NCBI GenBank assembly: GCA_016295375.1
Contig: JAEDLI010000073.1
Coordinates: forward strand, 1 to 12,034
From: Fibrobacter sp.
GTDB lineage: Bacteria > Fibrobacterota > Fibrobacteria > Fibrobacterales > Fibrobacteraceae
Length of the DNA: 12,034 bases
Reading direction: 5' to 3'
Part shown: positions 1 to 6,614 of the stretch, one piece after another
Layout: the number at the start of each line of letters is the position of its first letter
Position numbering within the stretch: the first letter of the stretch is position 1
Made by a program: the position numbers and the translations under genes
Notes under the pieces: model-generated
The model's database searches: none
The model's input: only the letters and a program-made list of their open reading frames with translations
What the model was told of the DNA's origin: nothing

Positions 1-848
1 TCTATGGTAAGCGCGCCCGCAAGTTCATCGAAGCCATGAAGAAGGTTGACCCGACCATCAAGGTGGCGGTGCTCGGCGTGCTGGATGGCGAATGGAACGA
101 CAACGTGCTTCGTGAAACCGGCGACATTGCCGACGGTATCATCGTTCACCACTACCCGCAGCACTATGGTGAAGAAAATGACTTCGCCATGCTCTCTGCT
201 CCGCAGGACCTGGTGCCTATCTACAGCCGCCTCCACAAGCTGGTGGACAAGTGGACCAAGCACTTCAACAAGAAGCAGAAGTTCGAACTGTGGCTCACCG
301 AATGGAATTCCGTGGACTTCAACCCGGGTCCGCAGACCATTTCTCTCGAGAACGGCCTGTTCGTTGCTGACTACCTGGCTATGCTCGCCACTGAAAACGT
401 GGACAACGCACAGTACTGGGATATCCACAACGACATTACCCCGGAAGGTGGTGACTACGGTTACCTGACCCGTTCTGCAGAAGAATGCATGAACTGCCCG
501 CGTCCGAGCTACTGGGCATTCCAGATGGCTTCTGACGCTCTCCGCGGCAAGCTCCTCAAGACTGAAATCTCCGGTGACAAGGAATCTCTCATCACCACCT
601 ACTACACTGAGAATGGCAAGAAGAAGTCCCTGTTGGTGATCAACAAGAACCCCTACAGCGACTACGAACTGAAGCTCTCCATCCCTGGCTTCTCCGGCAA
701 GGCTACCATCCAGACTCTGGACCGCAGCTCCGAAAAGCTCAAGGAAGGCTGGGCCAACGACCCGTCCAAGAAGGCCAAGAAAGGTGTAGACGTGTCCAAG
801 CCGATCAAGGTCGGCAAGCGCACCATCACCCTCATTACCATCGAGTAA
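1..848 (+). CDS. Glycoside hydrolase, GH51-like, C-terminal part (5' end outside window)
   Basis: This is the C-terminal part of a glycoside hydrolase that probably acts outside the cytoplasm on plant cell-wall polysaccharide. The frame is open from the window edge (first full codon at 3, residues YGKRARKFIEA), so the ATG at 36 is not the true start. The segment LWLTEWN has the form of the end of a beta-strand carrying the catalytic nucleophile of a clan-A TIM barrel; the glutamate codon is at 300-302. It is followed by a helix and by QYWDIHND, typical of GH51-type arabinofuranosidases and endoglucanases. From about base 590 the sequence turns into short beta-strands (SLLVINKN, ATIQTLD, TITLITIE), like the C-terminal beta-sandwich that packs on such barrels. 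The acid/base glutamate and any signal peptide lie upstream. The exact family (GH51 versus a neighbouring clan-A family) and the substrate are inferred. The gene ends before a strong terminator. Confidence 0.72.
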   Translation, partial: YGKRARKFIEAMKKVDPTIKVAVLGVLDGEWNDNVLRETGDIADGIIVHHYPQHYGEENDFAMLSAPQDLVPIYSRLHKLVDKWTKHFNKKQKFELWLTEWNSVDFNPGPQTISLENGLFVADYLAMLATENVDNAQYWDIHNDITPEGGDYGYLTRSAEECMNCPRPSYWAFQMASDALRGKLLKTEISGDKESLITTYYTENGKKKSLLVINKNPYSDYELKLSIPGFSGKATIQTLDRSSEKLKEGWANDPSKKAKKGVDVSKPIKVGKRTITLITIE

Positions 849-853
849 TTGAC

Positions 854-882
854 GGAATGTCATCCCCGACTTGGTCGGGGAT
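854..882. repeat. Short palindromic intergenic repeat, copy 1
   Basis: A perfect 9-bp stem (ATCCCCGAC at 862-870, GTCGGGGAT at 874-882) with a 3-base loop lies just after the glycoside hydrolase stop codon. Read on the minus strand, the stem is followed by GGATGACATTCC (854-865). That matches 11 of 12 bases of the flank of the palindrome at 6503-6530, which lies in the opposite orientation. There is no T-tract, so it is not itself a Rho-independent terminator. It is best seen as one copy of a dispersed palindromic repeat family. Confidence 0.6.
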
Positions 883-894
883 CTCCTAGCTAGG

Positions 895-922
895 AAAAGC
901 CCCGGCTCTGCCGGGGTTTTTC
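895..922 (+). terminator. Rho-independent terminator of the glycoside hydrolase gene
   Basis: A 7-bp GC-rich stem (CCCCGGC at 900-906, GCCGGGG at 910-916) with loop TCT is followed by a run of five T (917-921). The AAAA at 895-898 can pair with the T-run. The minus strand therefore also shows a short U-tract, and weak bidirectional activity against the convergent tRNA unit is possible. Confidence 0.88.
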
Positions 923-940
923 GTTTGTCCTACAGGGTAT

Positions 941-975
941 AAAAAACAAAAGACCCTCTCAAAAGAGAGGGTCTT
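941..975 (-). terminator. Rho-independent terminator of the DUF3098-tRNA unit
   Basis: A perfect 11-bp inverted repeat (950-960 with 965-975) encloses an AAAA loop on the plus strand. Read on the minus strand it is followed by TTTGTTTTTT (950 down to 941), a textbook Rho-independent terminator. It starts 3 bases beyond the 3' end of tRNA-Asp, so it ends the transcript that carries both tRNAs. It faces the glycoside hydrolase terminator, as expected between convergent units. Confidence 0.9.
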
Positions 976-977
976 CG

Positions 978-1053
978 CGGGATAGACGAGGCTTGAACTC
1001 GCAACCTCCGGCGTGACAGGCCGGTGCTCTAACCAAAATTGAGCTACCACCCC
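978..1053 (-). tRNA. tRNA-Asp (anticodon GUC)
   Basis: Read on the minus strand, a full cloverleaf can be drawn. The acceptor stem pairs GGGGTGG with CTATCCC, with two G-U wobbles. The D arm is GCTC/GAGC around a loop containing GG, and the anticodon stem CCGGC/GCCGG encloses CTGTCAC, with anticodon GTC. The T arm has loop TTCAAGC. The discriminator base is G, as usual for tRNA-Asp. CCA is not encoded, so it must be added after transcription. The gene follows tRNA-Val with a 23-base spacer holding a 6-bp hairpin (AAATCG/CGATTT, 1054-1069), perhaps a processing aid. Confidence 0.93.
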
Positions 1054-1076
1054 AAATCGTTTCCGATTTTCGGTAG

Positions 1077-1151
1077 TGGGCGATAACGGATTCGAACCGC
1101 TGACATTCTGCTTGTAAGGCAGACGCTCTGAACCAACTGAGCTAATCGCCC
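1077..1151 (-). tRNA. tRNA-Val (anticodon UAC)
   Basis: Read on the minus strand, the acceptor stem pairs GGGCGAT with ATCGCCC. The D arm is GCTC/GAGC with a loop containing GG. The anticodon stem TCTGC/GCAGA encloses CTTACAA, with anticodon TAC, which reads GUN-type valine codons. The T loop is TTCGAAT. The discriminator is A and CCA is not encoded. The gene begins only 7 bases after the stop codon of the DUF3098-like gene, has no promoter of its own that I can see, and precedes tRNA-Asp. The two tRNAs must therefore be cut from a shared transcript. Confidence 0.95.
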
Positions 1152-1158
1152 GAAAGGG

Positions 1159-1347
1159 TTACTTGTCCTGCTTTTTACCGCCGAAGATGATTCCGAGAGG
1201 AATGACCACCACGTAGGCAAGAACCAGGATAAGAGGTGCGACCGTAAGGCTGACCGGATTGTCGGCAGGACCCTGCTGGAGGCAGAAGAAGCCGATTACC
1301 AGGAGCAAGATCCCGATAGCAATCAAAATGAAATTTTTCTTGTTCAT
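1159..1347 (-). CDS. Small inner-membrane protein, DUF3098-like
   Basis: This encodes a 62-aa protein of unknown function. It has a basic start (MNKKN), a first membrane helix (about residues 6-24), a short loop with GPADNP, a second helix (about 33-55) and a lysine-rich tail. This two-helix layout, the ILIAIG start and the loop leading into a LTVAPLILVL-type second helix resemble the DUF3098 family, known mostly from Bacteroidetes; the match is by eye. The ATG at 1345-1347 was preferred over an in-frame TTG four codons upstream (1357-1359). AAGG lies 12 bases before the ATG but directly abuts the TTG, leaving that codon no usable spacing. A strong promoter lies about 25 bases upstream of the probable transcript start-to-ATG leader, and tRNA-Val follows 7 bases after the stop, so the gene is the first member of a protein-plus-tRNA operon. 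Confidence 0.75.
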   Translation of the reverse strand: MNKKNFILIAIGILLLVIGFFCLQQGPADNPVSLTVAPLILVLAYVVVIPLGIIFGGKKQDK

Positions 1348-1377
1348 CGTCTTACACAACCTTAAAGTGACTGCGCA

Positions 1378-1405
1378 AATATAGCATAAAAAAGCCGAAT
1401 GTCAA
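1378..1405 (-). promoter_or_regulatory. Sigma-70-type promoter of the DUF3098-tRNA operon
   Basis: On the minus strand TTGACA (1405-1400) and TATATT (1383-1378) are separated by 16 bases. That is a perfect -35 box and a -10 box with 5 of 6 consensus bases. The expected transcript start is near 1370, giving a leader of about 24 bases before the ATG at 1347. The -35 box begins 10 bases after the pgpH stop codon. I see no terminator for the pgpH operon here, so read-through into this unit is also possible. Confidence 0.75.
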
Positions 1406-1414
1406 GGGAGATTT

Positions 1415-3709
1415 CTACTTCTGGCCGGGGTATTTCACTCGGGTGTGGTAGGTGCCGTCCAGGCTGCGGAGGAACGCCTGTTCCAGCTTGAACAGTTCAC
1501 GGACCGACAGGTTGCATTCGCTGAACTGCCCCTCGTTGAAACGGCCCTGGATGGTATTGTGGATCATTTCTTGCAGGGCTTCGGAATCCATGTTGGGCAT
1601 GGAACGGCTGGTAGCCTCGATGATGTCGGCCAGCATGAGGATTGCCGTTTCCTTGCTCTGGGGCTTGGGTCCCTTGTACTGGAATTCCTCTTGTTTTACA
1701 ACCTTTGTGGGGTCTTCCTTGGCGGCTTCAAGAGCCTTGTGGTAGAAATACTGGATGGTGGTGGTGCCGTGGTGTTCGGAGATGCCTGCGGCCACCAACT
1801 CGGGAATCTTGTATTCCTGGGCAAGGGCATAGCCCTGGGTCACGTGCCCGATGATAATCTTGACAGACTGGGCTGGATCCAGGGAGTTATGAGGGTTGAT
1901 TCCCTGTTTCTGGTTTTCGGTGAAAAATTCCGGACGCATGGTCTTGCCGATGTCGTGGTACAGCGCCATGACGCGGACCAGCAAGGAATTGGCCTCGATA
2001 CTTTCGGCCACCTTTTCGGCCAGGTTCGACACCTGGATGCTGTGGTGGAAAGTGCCAGGAGCAAGCTCGGAAATGCGCTTTAAGGCCGGACGGTTGAAGT
2101 CGGACATTTCCATGAGGGTAAGTACCGTAGTGATGCCGAAGATACGTTCCATCAAGTGCACAAAGAATGCCGACGCGATAGCGATACATACGGCAAAGTT
2201 CGCGCTTGCGGCAATAAGAGTCTGGTAGAAGGCTTCGAAACTCATGCGGTTACGTAGCAGGAACATGATACTGATGGATGCCGCCATGGAAAGGATGCCC
2301 ACGAAAATAGCGTAGATGAACTGCACCCGGTAGCGGATTTTTACCAACGGAACGAGCGAAATAATCAAGACCGCAAACACGGCAATGGTAGCCGCCAGGT
2401 CGTAGCCGTTGAGGATGCCGAATATCAGGGAAGACAGCACGGAGAAGGCGATGCCCAGTCCGTAGTTAAAGAGAACGGTGGCGATGACCGGGGTAAAGGC
2501 GAAGGGATAGAGCCACATAAAGTCAACCCCTTCGGGGAGTACCATGGCTTCGGGCCTGTTCAGGGAGTTGGACAGGTAGTGCACGGCCCAGAAACTCACC
2601 AGCTGGATAATTGCCAGGAGAACAAGGCTCCAGAGCTGCCTCGGGCTCTTGAACTTGCGTACCGTTTCGTTGTAGAAGAAATAGAAGAAAAAGGCGATGA
2701 TGATGAGGGCGATGATGATGGACTGGCCAAAGGGAGCCGTCAGGGTTCTCTGGTTTTCTTCTTTTTGCTGGGCTTGCTGCAGGGCTTCCATCTTTTCCAA
2801 GATGTCCTTGGTGATGGGGTCGCCCTGCTTTACGATTTCCATGCCACGGGGAACCATACCCTTGATGAGAGTCACCTTGTCCCGGGCGGAAGCCTTGCGG
2901 GCGGCCGTTTCCTTTTCTAGGTAGAATACGTTAGGCAGCGAGAACACGTAGAGTACTTCGTAAAAAGCGCTCTGCAGTCCCTGGTCGCTGGGGAAAGCCT
3001 GTTGCAGCTGAGCGAAGGCTTCGTCGATACGGCGCTGCAAAGGTTGGATAGCGGTTGTTTCCAGGGTGGTTTCCTCGCTATCGCGAATTATGGCAACGGT
3101 GGTCTTGTTGTAAATCAGGTGCTTGATTTCTTGGACATTGTAGGATTCCATGAACAACTTAAGCTCGGTCTCGGTCTTGGCGAGAAGTGTGTTGGAAACG
3201 CCACGCTTGAGCATCTGGTTGAATACAGAAAACACGGAATCTCTGGCCTTTGAATTTTGGCTCAAGGGCTTGATGGCGGTAATGGAAAGCCTTTGCTTTA
3301 GGACCTCGTAGACTCGGGAAGCCTGCTGCACCTTCATCTGCAGGGTGTCTGCTGCTTCTTGGCTTGAGTTGCCGGGGGCATTGCTAATCTGGGCTTGCAG
3401 GCTGCCGTACTGGGCGAGCTTGTGGAGGTACTGCTTCAGGTCTTCGCTGATGCGGTTGGTTTCGTCGGAGTTGTACTCGAAAATGGCGTTGACCTTTTCT
3501 TCGGCGCGCTGGCGTTCGGCCTCAATTTCTTGTTTGGACTTGGGAATGTCGAAATTGATGGGAGAGATGATGGTGCGGGTACTGAGCTGGCCCAGGTGGG
3601 GGTGGTCTGCCTGCATGGCGATATTCTTGTCGGGGAACAGGAATATGGCGATAGCCGCGACCAACACGCAGCCAAGGAAAAGATGGAGTTTTTTCTTCTT
3701 CTTTTTCAT
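1415..3709 (-). CDS. pgpH: 7TMR-HD cyclic-di-AMP phosphodiesterase (PgpH/YqfF family)
   Basis: The 764-aa product has the PgpH/YqfF layout. An N-terminal membrane helix (about 9-26) follows a run of six lysines. A large extracytoplasmic domain (about 30-325) is rich in charged helices. About seven membrane helices lie between 329 and 520, then a cytoplasmic HD domain (about 545-735). Visible metal-ligand residues are H555/H556, H585-D586 in the HDIGK motif, H622, H646-H647 and D695. In Listeria this family hydrolyses cyclic di-AMP to pApA; sensing by the outer domain is inferred. The start codon overlaps the phoH stop (ATGA, 3706-3709), and AAGGA (3716-3720) inside phoH is a well-placed ribosome binding site. 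It is the last gene of a lipoprotein-phoH-pgpH operon. The phoH-pgpH order is common in other bacteria, where ybeY often follows; here ybeY is absent. Length is slightly above the family norm. Confidence 0.93.
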   Translation of the reverse strand: MKKKKKKLHLFLGCVLVAAIAIFLFPDKNIAMQADHPHLGQLSTRTIISPINFDIPKSKQEIEAERQRAEEKVNAIFEYNSDETNRISEDLKQYLHKLAQYGSLQAQISNAPGNSSQEAADTLQMKVQQASRVYEVLKQRLSITAIKPLSQNSKARDSVFSVFNQMLKRGVSNTLLAKTETELKLFMESYNVQEIKHLIYNKTTVAIIRDSEETTLETTAIQPLQRRIDEAFAQLQQAFPSDQGLQSAFYEVLYVFSLPNVFYLEKETAARKASARDKVTLIKGMVPRGMEIVKQGDPITKDILEKMEALQQAQQKEENQRTLTAPFGQSIIIALIIIAFFFYFFYNETVRKFKSPRQLWSLVLLAIIQLVSFWAVHYLSNSLNRPEAMVLPEGVDFMWLYPFAFTPVIATVLFNYGLGIAFSVLSSLIFGILNGYDLAATIAVFAVLIISLVPLVKIRYRVQFIYAIFVGILSMAASISIMFLLRNRMSFEAFYQTLIAASANFAVCIAIASAFFVHLMERIFGITTVLTLMEMSDFNRPALKRISELAPGTFHHSIQVSNLAEKVAESIEANSLLVRVMALYHDIGKTMRPEFFTENQKQGINPHNSLDPAQSVKIIIGHVTQGYALAQEYKIPELVAAGISEHHGTTTIQYFYHKALEAAKEDPTKVVKQEEFQYKGPKPQSKETAILMLADIIEATSRSMPNMDSEALQEMIHNTIQGRFNEGQFSECNLSVRELFKLEQAFLRSLDGTYHTRVKYPGQK

Positions 3710-4650
3710 TTGGAGTCCTTTTGCTCGTAGGCGGACAAGATGTCTTTCACCAGAGGATGCCGCAAAACATCGGTGGCGGTAAATTCAACTTTGGCGATGC
3801 CCCTGATTCCGTTCAAGATGGTCATGGCGTGTTCCAGTCCGGACTTTTGCCCCTGGGCCAGGTCTACCTGGGAGGTGTCTCCGGTAATGATGGCCTTGCT
3901 GTGGGGCCCGAGTCTGGTAAGGAACATCTTCATCTGGGGTATCGTGGTGTTCTGGGCTTCGTCCAGAATGATAAAGGCGCGTTTGAGGGTGCGTCCACGC
4001 ATGTAGGCGAGGGGTGCTACCTCGATGGCTCCGGTTTCTTCGTACCGACGGAGTTTTTCAGGAGGCAGCAGCTCGGAGAGGCTGTCGTGGATGGGCCTCA
4101 GGTAAGGGGCGATTTTTTCTTTCAGGTCGCCGGGCAAAAACCCTAGGGATTCTCCCGCTTCTACGGCAGGCCGGACTAGGCATATCCGTTCGGCCTCGTT
4201 ACGTTCGAGGCTTGCGACGGCCAGAGCTACCGCAAGAAACGTCTTGCCTGTACCGGCGGGACCCTTGGCGAAAATGACGTCGTTCTTTTCGACGGCCTTT
4301 ACCAGTTCTGCCTGGGAGGGCGTCTTGGGGCCAATGGATATGCCGAATCGGTTCCGGATGATGGGGGCTGCGCCAAGGTCGAAATTCTTGACGACAGCCG
4401 GTGAAGACTTACCGAGAAGGCGCTCCACCTGCTTGGCGGTAAAGGATTCTCCGTGTTTTGCGGCGATTTTCAGCTGGTCCAGGACCGTCAGCAGGCCTTG
4501 TAGGTCTGCACCGTCCTTGGGCTTCAAGTTGAGGCCCGGGAGTCTGGCCTGTATCTCAACACAAAAACGGCCTTCCAATAAGCGGAAAACCGTTTCGTTC
4601 TCTCCTGAAACCATCCGTTTCAGGTTATCAGAGATGGAGTAATGTTCCAA
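3706..4650 (-). CDS. phoH: PhoH-family ATPase (PhoH-like protein)
   Basis: A 314-aa cytoplasmic P-loop ATPase of the PhoH/YbeZ type. Family members are linked to RNA metabolism and ribosome or 16S rRNA maturation, often next to YbeY; the exact reaction is unsettled. Walker A is GPAGTGKT (about 133-140), Walker B is IILDEAQN (about 225-232), and the sensor region has ITGDTSQVDL. The N-terminal 80 or so residues form the small alpha/beta domain that usually precedes the ATPase. The start is TTG (4648-4650). I chose it because residues ISDNLKRMVSGENE align with the conserved family N terminus, which an internal ATG at codon 13 would cut. Only a weak AGG precedes it. The gene begins 5 bases after the lipoprotein stop codon, so translation is probably coupled. 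Its stop overlaps the pgpH start. Confidence 0.93.
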   Translation of the reverse strand: MEHYSISDNLKRMVSGENETVFRLLEGRFCVEIQARLPGLNLKPKDGADLQGLLTVLDQLKIAAKHGESFTAKQVERLLGKSSPAVVKNFDLGAAPIIRNRFGISIGPKTPSQAELVKAVEKNDVIFAKGPAGTGKTFLAVALAVASLERNEAERICLVRPAVEAGESLGFLPGDLKEKIAPYLRPIHDSLSELLPPEKLRRYEETGAIEVAPLAYMRGRTLKRAFIILDEAQNTTIPQMKMFLTRLGPHSKAIITGDTSQVDLAQGQKSGLEHAMTILNGIRGIAKVEFTATDVLRHPLVKDILSAYEQKDSK

Positions 4651-4655
4651 ATGAC

Positions 4656-4949
4656 CTACTCGGCGTCGGGACGTTCCACCGGAATGCCCAATTTGTTTTT
4701 GGCGTCGAAGATTTCCTTGCGGAGCTTATGGTTTTCTTCGGTCATGGCCATGGCTTCGTCTTCGTTCTTCTTCAACTTGTTTTCGTCGATATGTTCCTTT
4801 TGGACGGCGGCCTTTCCACCAGCACCGCCGGCTGCACCTCCTTCGGCGCCACCTTCGTCGCTGCTACCACCGGAAGAGCCGGCGCAAGCGGTGAAGAGGG
4901 CAAGGGACAGAGAGGCGAGGATCAGTTTCCAATTTTTCAAAAATGACAT
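4656..4949 (-). CDS. Small Gly-rich lipoprotein, function unknown
   Basis: This 97-aa protein has a lipoprotein signal peptide: a basic start (MSFLKNWK), a hydrophobic stretch and a lipobox LFTAC with the lipidated cysteine at residue 22. After the cysteine comes a Gly/Ser/Ala-rich linker (about 23-47). A charged, helix-favouring segment (about 50-85) with EENHKLRKEI may form a coiled coil. It probably sits in the outer or inner membrane facing the periplasm. I do not recognise a family. GGAG at 4958-4961 lies 8 bases before the ATG. It is the first gene of the operon with phoH and pgpH, which suggests shared expression, though a functional link is not evident from the sequence. Confidence 0.82.
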   Translation of the reverse strand: MSFLKNWKLILASLSLALFTACAGSSGGSSDEGGAEGGAAGGAGGKAAVQKEHIDENKLKKNEDEAMAMTEENHKLRKEIFDAKNKLGIPVERPDAE

Positions 4950-4987
4950 TATTCAGGCTCCATTCTAGTCTGTGTTGCGTAAAATGT

Positions 4988-5015
4988 ATATTATTTACGG
5001 CAAAAAAGTTGTAAA
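4988..5015 (-). promoter_or_regulatory. Possible promoter of the lipoprotein-phoH-pgpH operon
   Basis: On the minus strand TTTACA (5015-5010) and TAATAT (4993-4988) are 16 bases apart, giving an expected start near 4981 and a leader of about 32 bases. The -10 match is only 4 of 6. The 80-base AT-rich gap between the divergent genes must hold promoters for both directions. For the rightward gene I see TATATT at 4987-4992 but no convincing -35 box, so that one is not called. Confidence 0.35.
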
Positions 5016-5029
5016 AAAGTGAAATCCTT

Positions 5030-6397
5030 ATGAAAATTGCCGAAAATTTGCGAAAATCCTATTCCCAGGTCTTCATTTCTTCGCCGGATTATGATTCTGT
5101 GGCTTTGTATCGGGAGCGTCGTCTCCAGATGATGGAAAAGCTGGACTCCTTCTGCGTTTTTGGAGGAATGCCTAAAGATCCCGGTTCCGAAGAGGCTTTT
5201 ACAGAAACCTGGACTCGCTTTGTCCAGGACCCGGCTTTCTTGTTCCTTACGGGAGTGAACCAGCCGGGGTGCTACCTGGTGCTGGACCCCAGAGCAAAAA
5301 AAACGGTTCTCTTTGTGCCGGAAAAGGACCTTTTCCGGGAATTCTGGAACGGAAAACGGTTAGGAATCGAGCCTGGAAGTGACGATGTATCTAGGGTCAC
5401 AGGCATTGCCGATGTCCGGGATGCCCTGGAGTTTTTGCCCTTTGTGGAAACCATGGCGAAAAAATACCGGTCCAGGGGGGTCGGTTACGTCTATTATTAC
5501 GAAAAGGTCCGGGGCGACCATAACGACAGACTGAAAGACCAGGTGGCGAAGGTCCTTGGCCGGCAGGGGATGAAGGTGAGGACCTGCTCGCCGATACACT
5601 TTGCAGAGAGGCTTCCGTTGGGACCGGAGCGCATCGCCGACGCCAAGAGGGCCCAGTCCATCACGGAGAAGGCTTTCCGCAACCTGCTCCCGCGGGTGAA
5701 ATCCTTCAAGAGCGAGCGAGAACTGTACCTGTACTTGAACTACGAGATGCAGCGCCGAAGCGACGGTGACCTGGCGTTTCCGACCATTGCCGCCTCCGGA
5801 GAAAACGCCTGCTGCCTGCACTACGTGAAAAACGATGAGCCTCTGAAGTCGGGTCGGATGATTCTCTTGGATTTTGGCGTGCGTTACGGAACCCTTCATA
5901 GCGACATTTCCAGAACAATTCCCCTGAACGGGAAGTTCACTCCCTTACAGGCGCTGCTATACCAGATTGTTTTGGACTCTGCGTTAGTTTATCAGAAATT
6001 CGTGAAACTCGGAGTGAGCCTGAAAGAAATAGGCCAGATTCCTTGGGAATTTATCATGGATGAGCTGAAATCCCGATTGGTAAAGGCCCACAAGGGCAAG
6101 TTCAAACTGTGTTATGACAAGAGACCCCATGGGGTGAGTCACTTTATCGGTGAACACATTCACGATGGTGACCCAGGTTCCCGTTCCTTGGATACCGTCT
6201 TGGAACCGGGTATGCTCATCTCTTGTGAGCCGGGATTGTATGGCGAATTCGAAGGTGTGTTCAATGGGCGGCGCTACTGCGAAAAGATTGGTATCCGCAT
6301 CGAGGATGACCTGCTGATTACGAAAACGGGCTTTTTGAACATTTCAAAGAAAATTCCGAAAGAAATCGGGGAGATTGAGCGGCTGATGCAGGGATAG
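5030..6397 (+). CDS. pepP: Xaa-Pro aminopeptidase (M24B family, PepP-like)
   Basis: A 455-aa cytoplasmic metallopeptidase that removes N-terminal residues before proline, close in length to E. coli PepP. The N-terminal creatinase/aminopeptidase-P domain spans about 20-170, with FLFLTGVNQPG as in the family. The pita-bread catalytic domain spans about 200-440. All five dinuclear metal ligands are visible: D281 (LLDFG), D292 (SDISRT), H371 (HFIG), E400 (ISCEPGLY) and E425 (GIRIEDD). H264, H367 and H378 sit at expected active-site positions. The ATG at 5030 is the first in frame; no strong ribosome binding site precedes it. The gene is divergent from the lipoprotein operon and is followed by 217 bases of repeat-rich intergenic DNA, so it is probably transcribed alone. 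The assignment is firm at family level. Confidence 0.93.
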   Translation: MKIAENLRKSYSQVFISSPDYDSVALYRERRLQMMEKLDSFCVFGGMPKDPGSEEAFTETWTRFVQDPAFLFLTGVNQPGCYLVLDPRAKKTVLFVPEKDLFREFWNGKRLGIEPGSDDVSRVTGIADVRDALEFLPFVETMAKKYRSRGVGYVYYYEKVRGDHNDRLKDQVAKVLGRQGMKVRTCSPIHFAERLPLGPERIADAKRAQSITEKAFRNLLPRVKSFKSERELYLYLNYEMQRRSDGDLAFPTIAASGENACCLHYVKNDEPLKSGRMILLDFGVRYGTLHSDISRTIPLNGKFTPLQALLYQIVLDSALVYQKFVKLGVSLKEIGQIPWEFIMDELKSRLVKAHKGKFKLCYDKRPHGVSHFIGEHIHDGDPGSRSLDTVLEPGMLISCEPGLYGEFEGVFNGRRYCEKIGIRIEDDLLITKTGFLNISKKIPKEIGEIERLMQG

Positions 6398-6410
6398 ATT
6401 TCTTGACCCC

Positions 6411-6446
6411 AAAAAAAGACTCCGTGCCAAGCACGAGGTGACATCT
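6411..6446. other. Imperfect palindrome after pepP, terminator-shaped on the minus strand
   Basis: CGTGC (6423-6427) and GCACG (6431-6435) form a 5-bp stem with loop CAA, extendable outward with one mismatch and one wobble. A run of seven A lies upstream (6411-6418), so the minus strand reads hairpin then CTTTTTTT, the shape of a leftward terminator. No leftward gene enters this region. The downstream flank GAGGTGACAT resembles the GAGGATGACG flank of the palindrome at 6503, so it may be a decayed copy of the same repeat family. No rightward terminator for pepP is evident. Confidence 0.4.
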
Positions 6447-6502
6447 TAATACCCAAAAGCCAAGATTTGCCCCCAAAACCTCGAACCTTCTTCCTCAAGC
6501 AG

Positions 6503-6530
6503 ATCCTCGCCTGCGCGAGGATGACGTTCC
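6503..6530. repeat. Short palindromic intergenic repeat, copy 2
   Basis: A perfect 8-bp stem (ATCCTCGC at 6503-6510, GCGAGGAT at 6515-6522) with loop CTGC is followed by GACGTTCC. The flank GGATGACGTTCC (6519-6530) matches the reverse complement of 854-865 at 11 of 12 bases. The stem bases differ but keep their pairing, which is the mark of a dispersed hairpin family under structural constraint. It lies between pepP and the fusion gene, beside the heptamer array. Confidence 0.62.
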
Positions 6531-6538
6531 TCGAACCC

Positions 6539-6587
6539 CTAACCCTAGATCCTAGTCTCTAAATCCTAGCCCCTAATTACTATCTTT
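6539..6587. repeat. Degenerate 7-base tandem array (TAGAYCC-type)
   Basis: Seven consecutive 7-base units can be read from 6539 without any insertion. Six begin with TA and the first with CTA in place of TAG. The consensus is TAgayCC, with units such as TAGATCC (6546), TAGTCTC (6553), TAAATCC (6560) and TAGCCCC (6567). The last two units drift. The array ends about 28 bases before the start codon of the fusion gene, and AAGG (6605-6608) then provides the ribosome binding site. The rest of 6398-6614 holds two palindromes and a C/A-rich stretch with no gene. Confidence 0.65.
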
Positions 6588-6614
6588 ACCCTCAAATTTT
6601 TACGAAGGTCCAAA

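Noticed and set aside
46..468. 140-codon frame overlapping the glycoside hydrolase
   Set aside because: Its Ser/Thr/Trp/Arg-rich composition is that of a frame-shifted shadow; the overlapping frame carries the conserved hydrolase sequence.
862..882. First hairpin after the glycoside hydrolase as its terminator
   Set aside because: It has no T-run; the terminator is the next hairpin at 895-922.
1348..1359. Upstream TTG start (MCKT extension) for the DUF3098-like gene
   Set aside because: The AAGG would directly abut the TTG, leaving no spacing; the ATG four codons later fits better.
1445..2083. Open frame of 212 codons on the plus strand opposite pgpH
   Set aside because: It is antisense to the HD domain, whose metal-binding motifs are intact, and it shows no family features.
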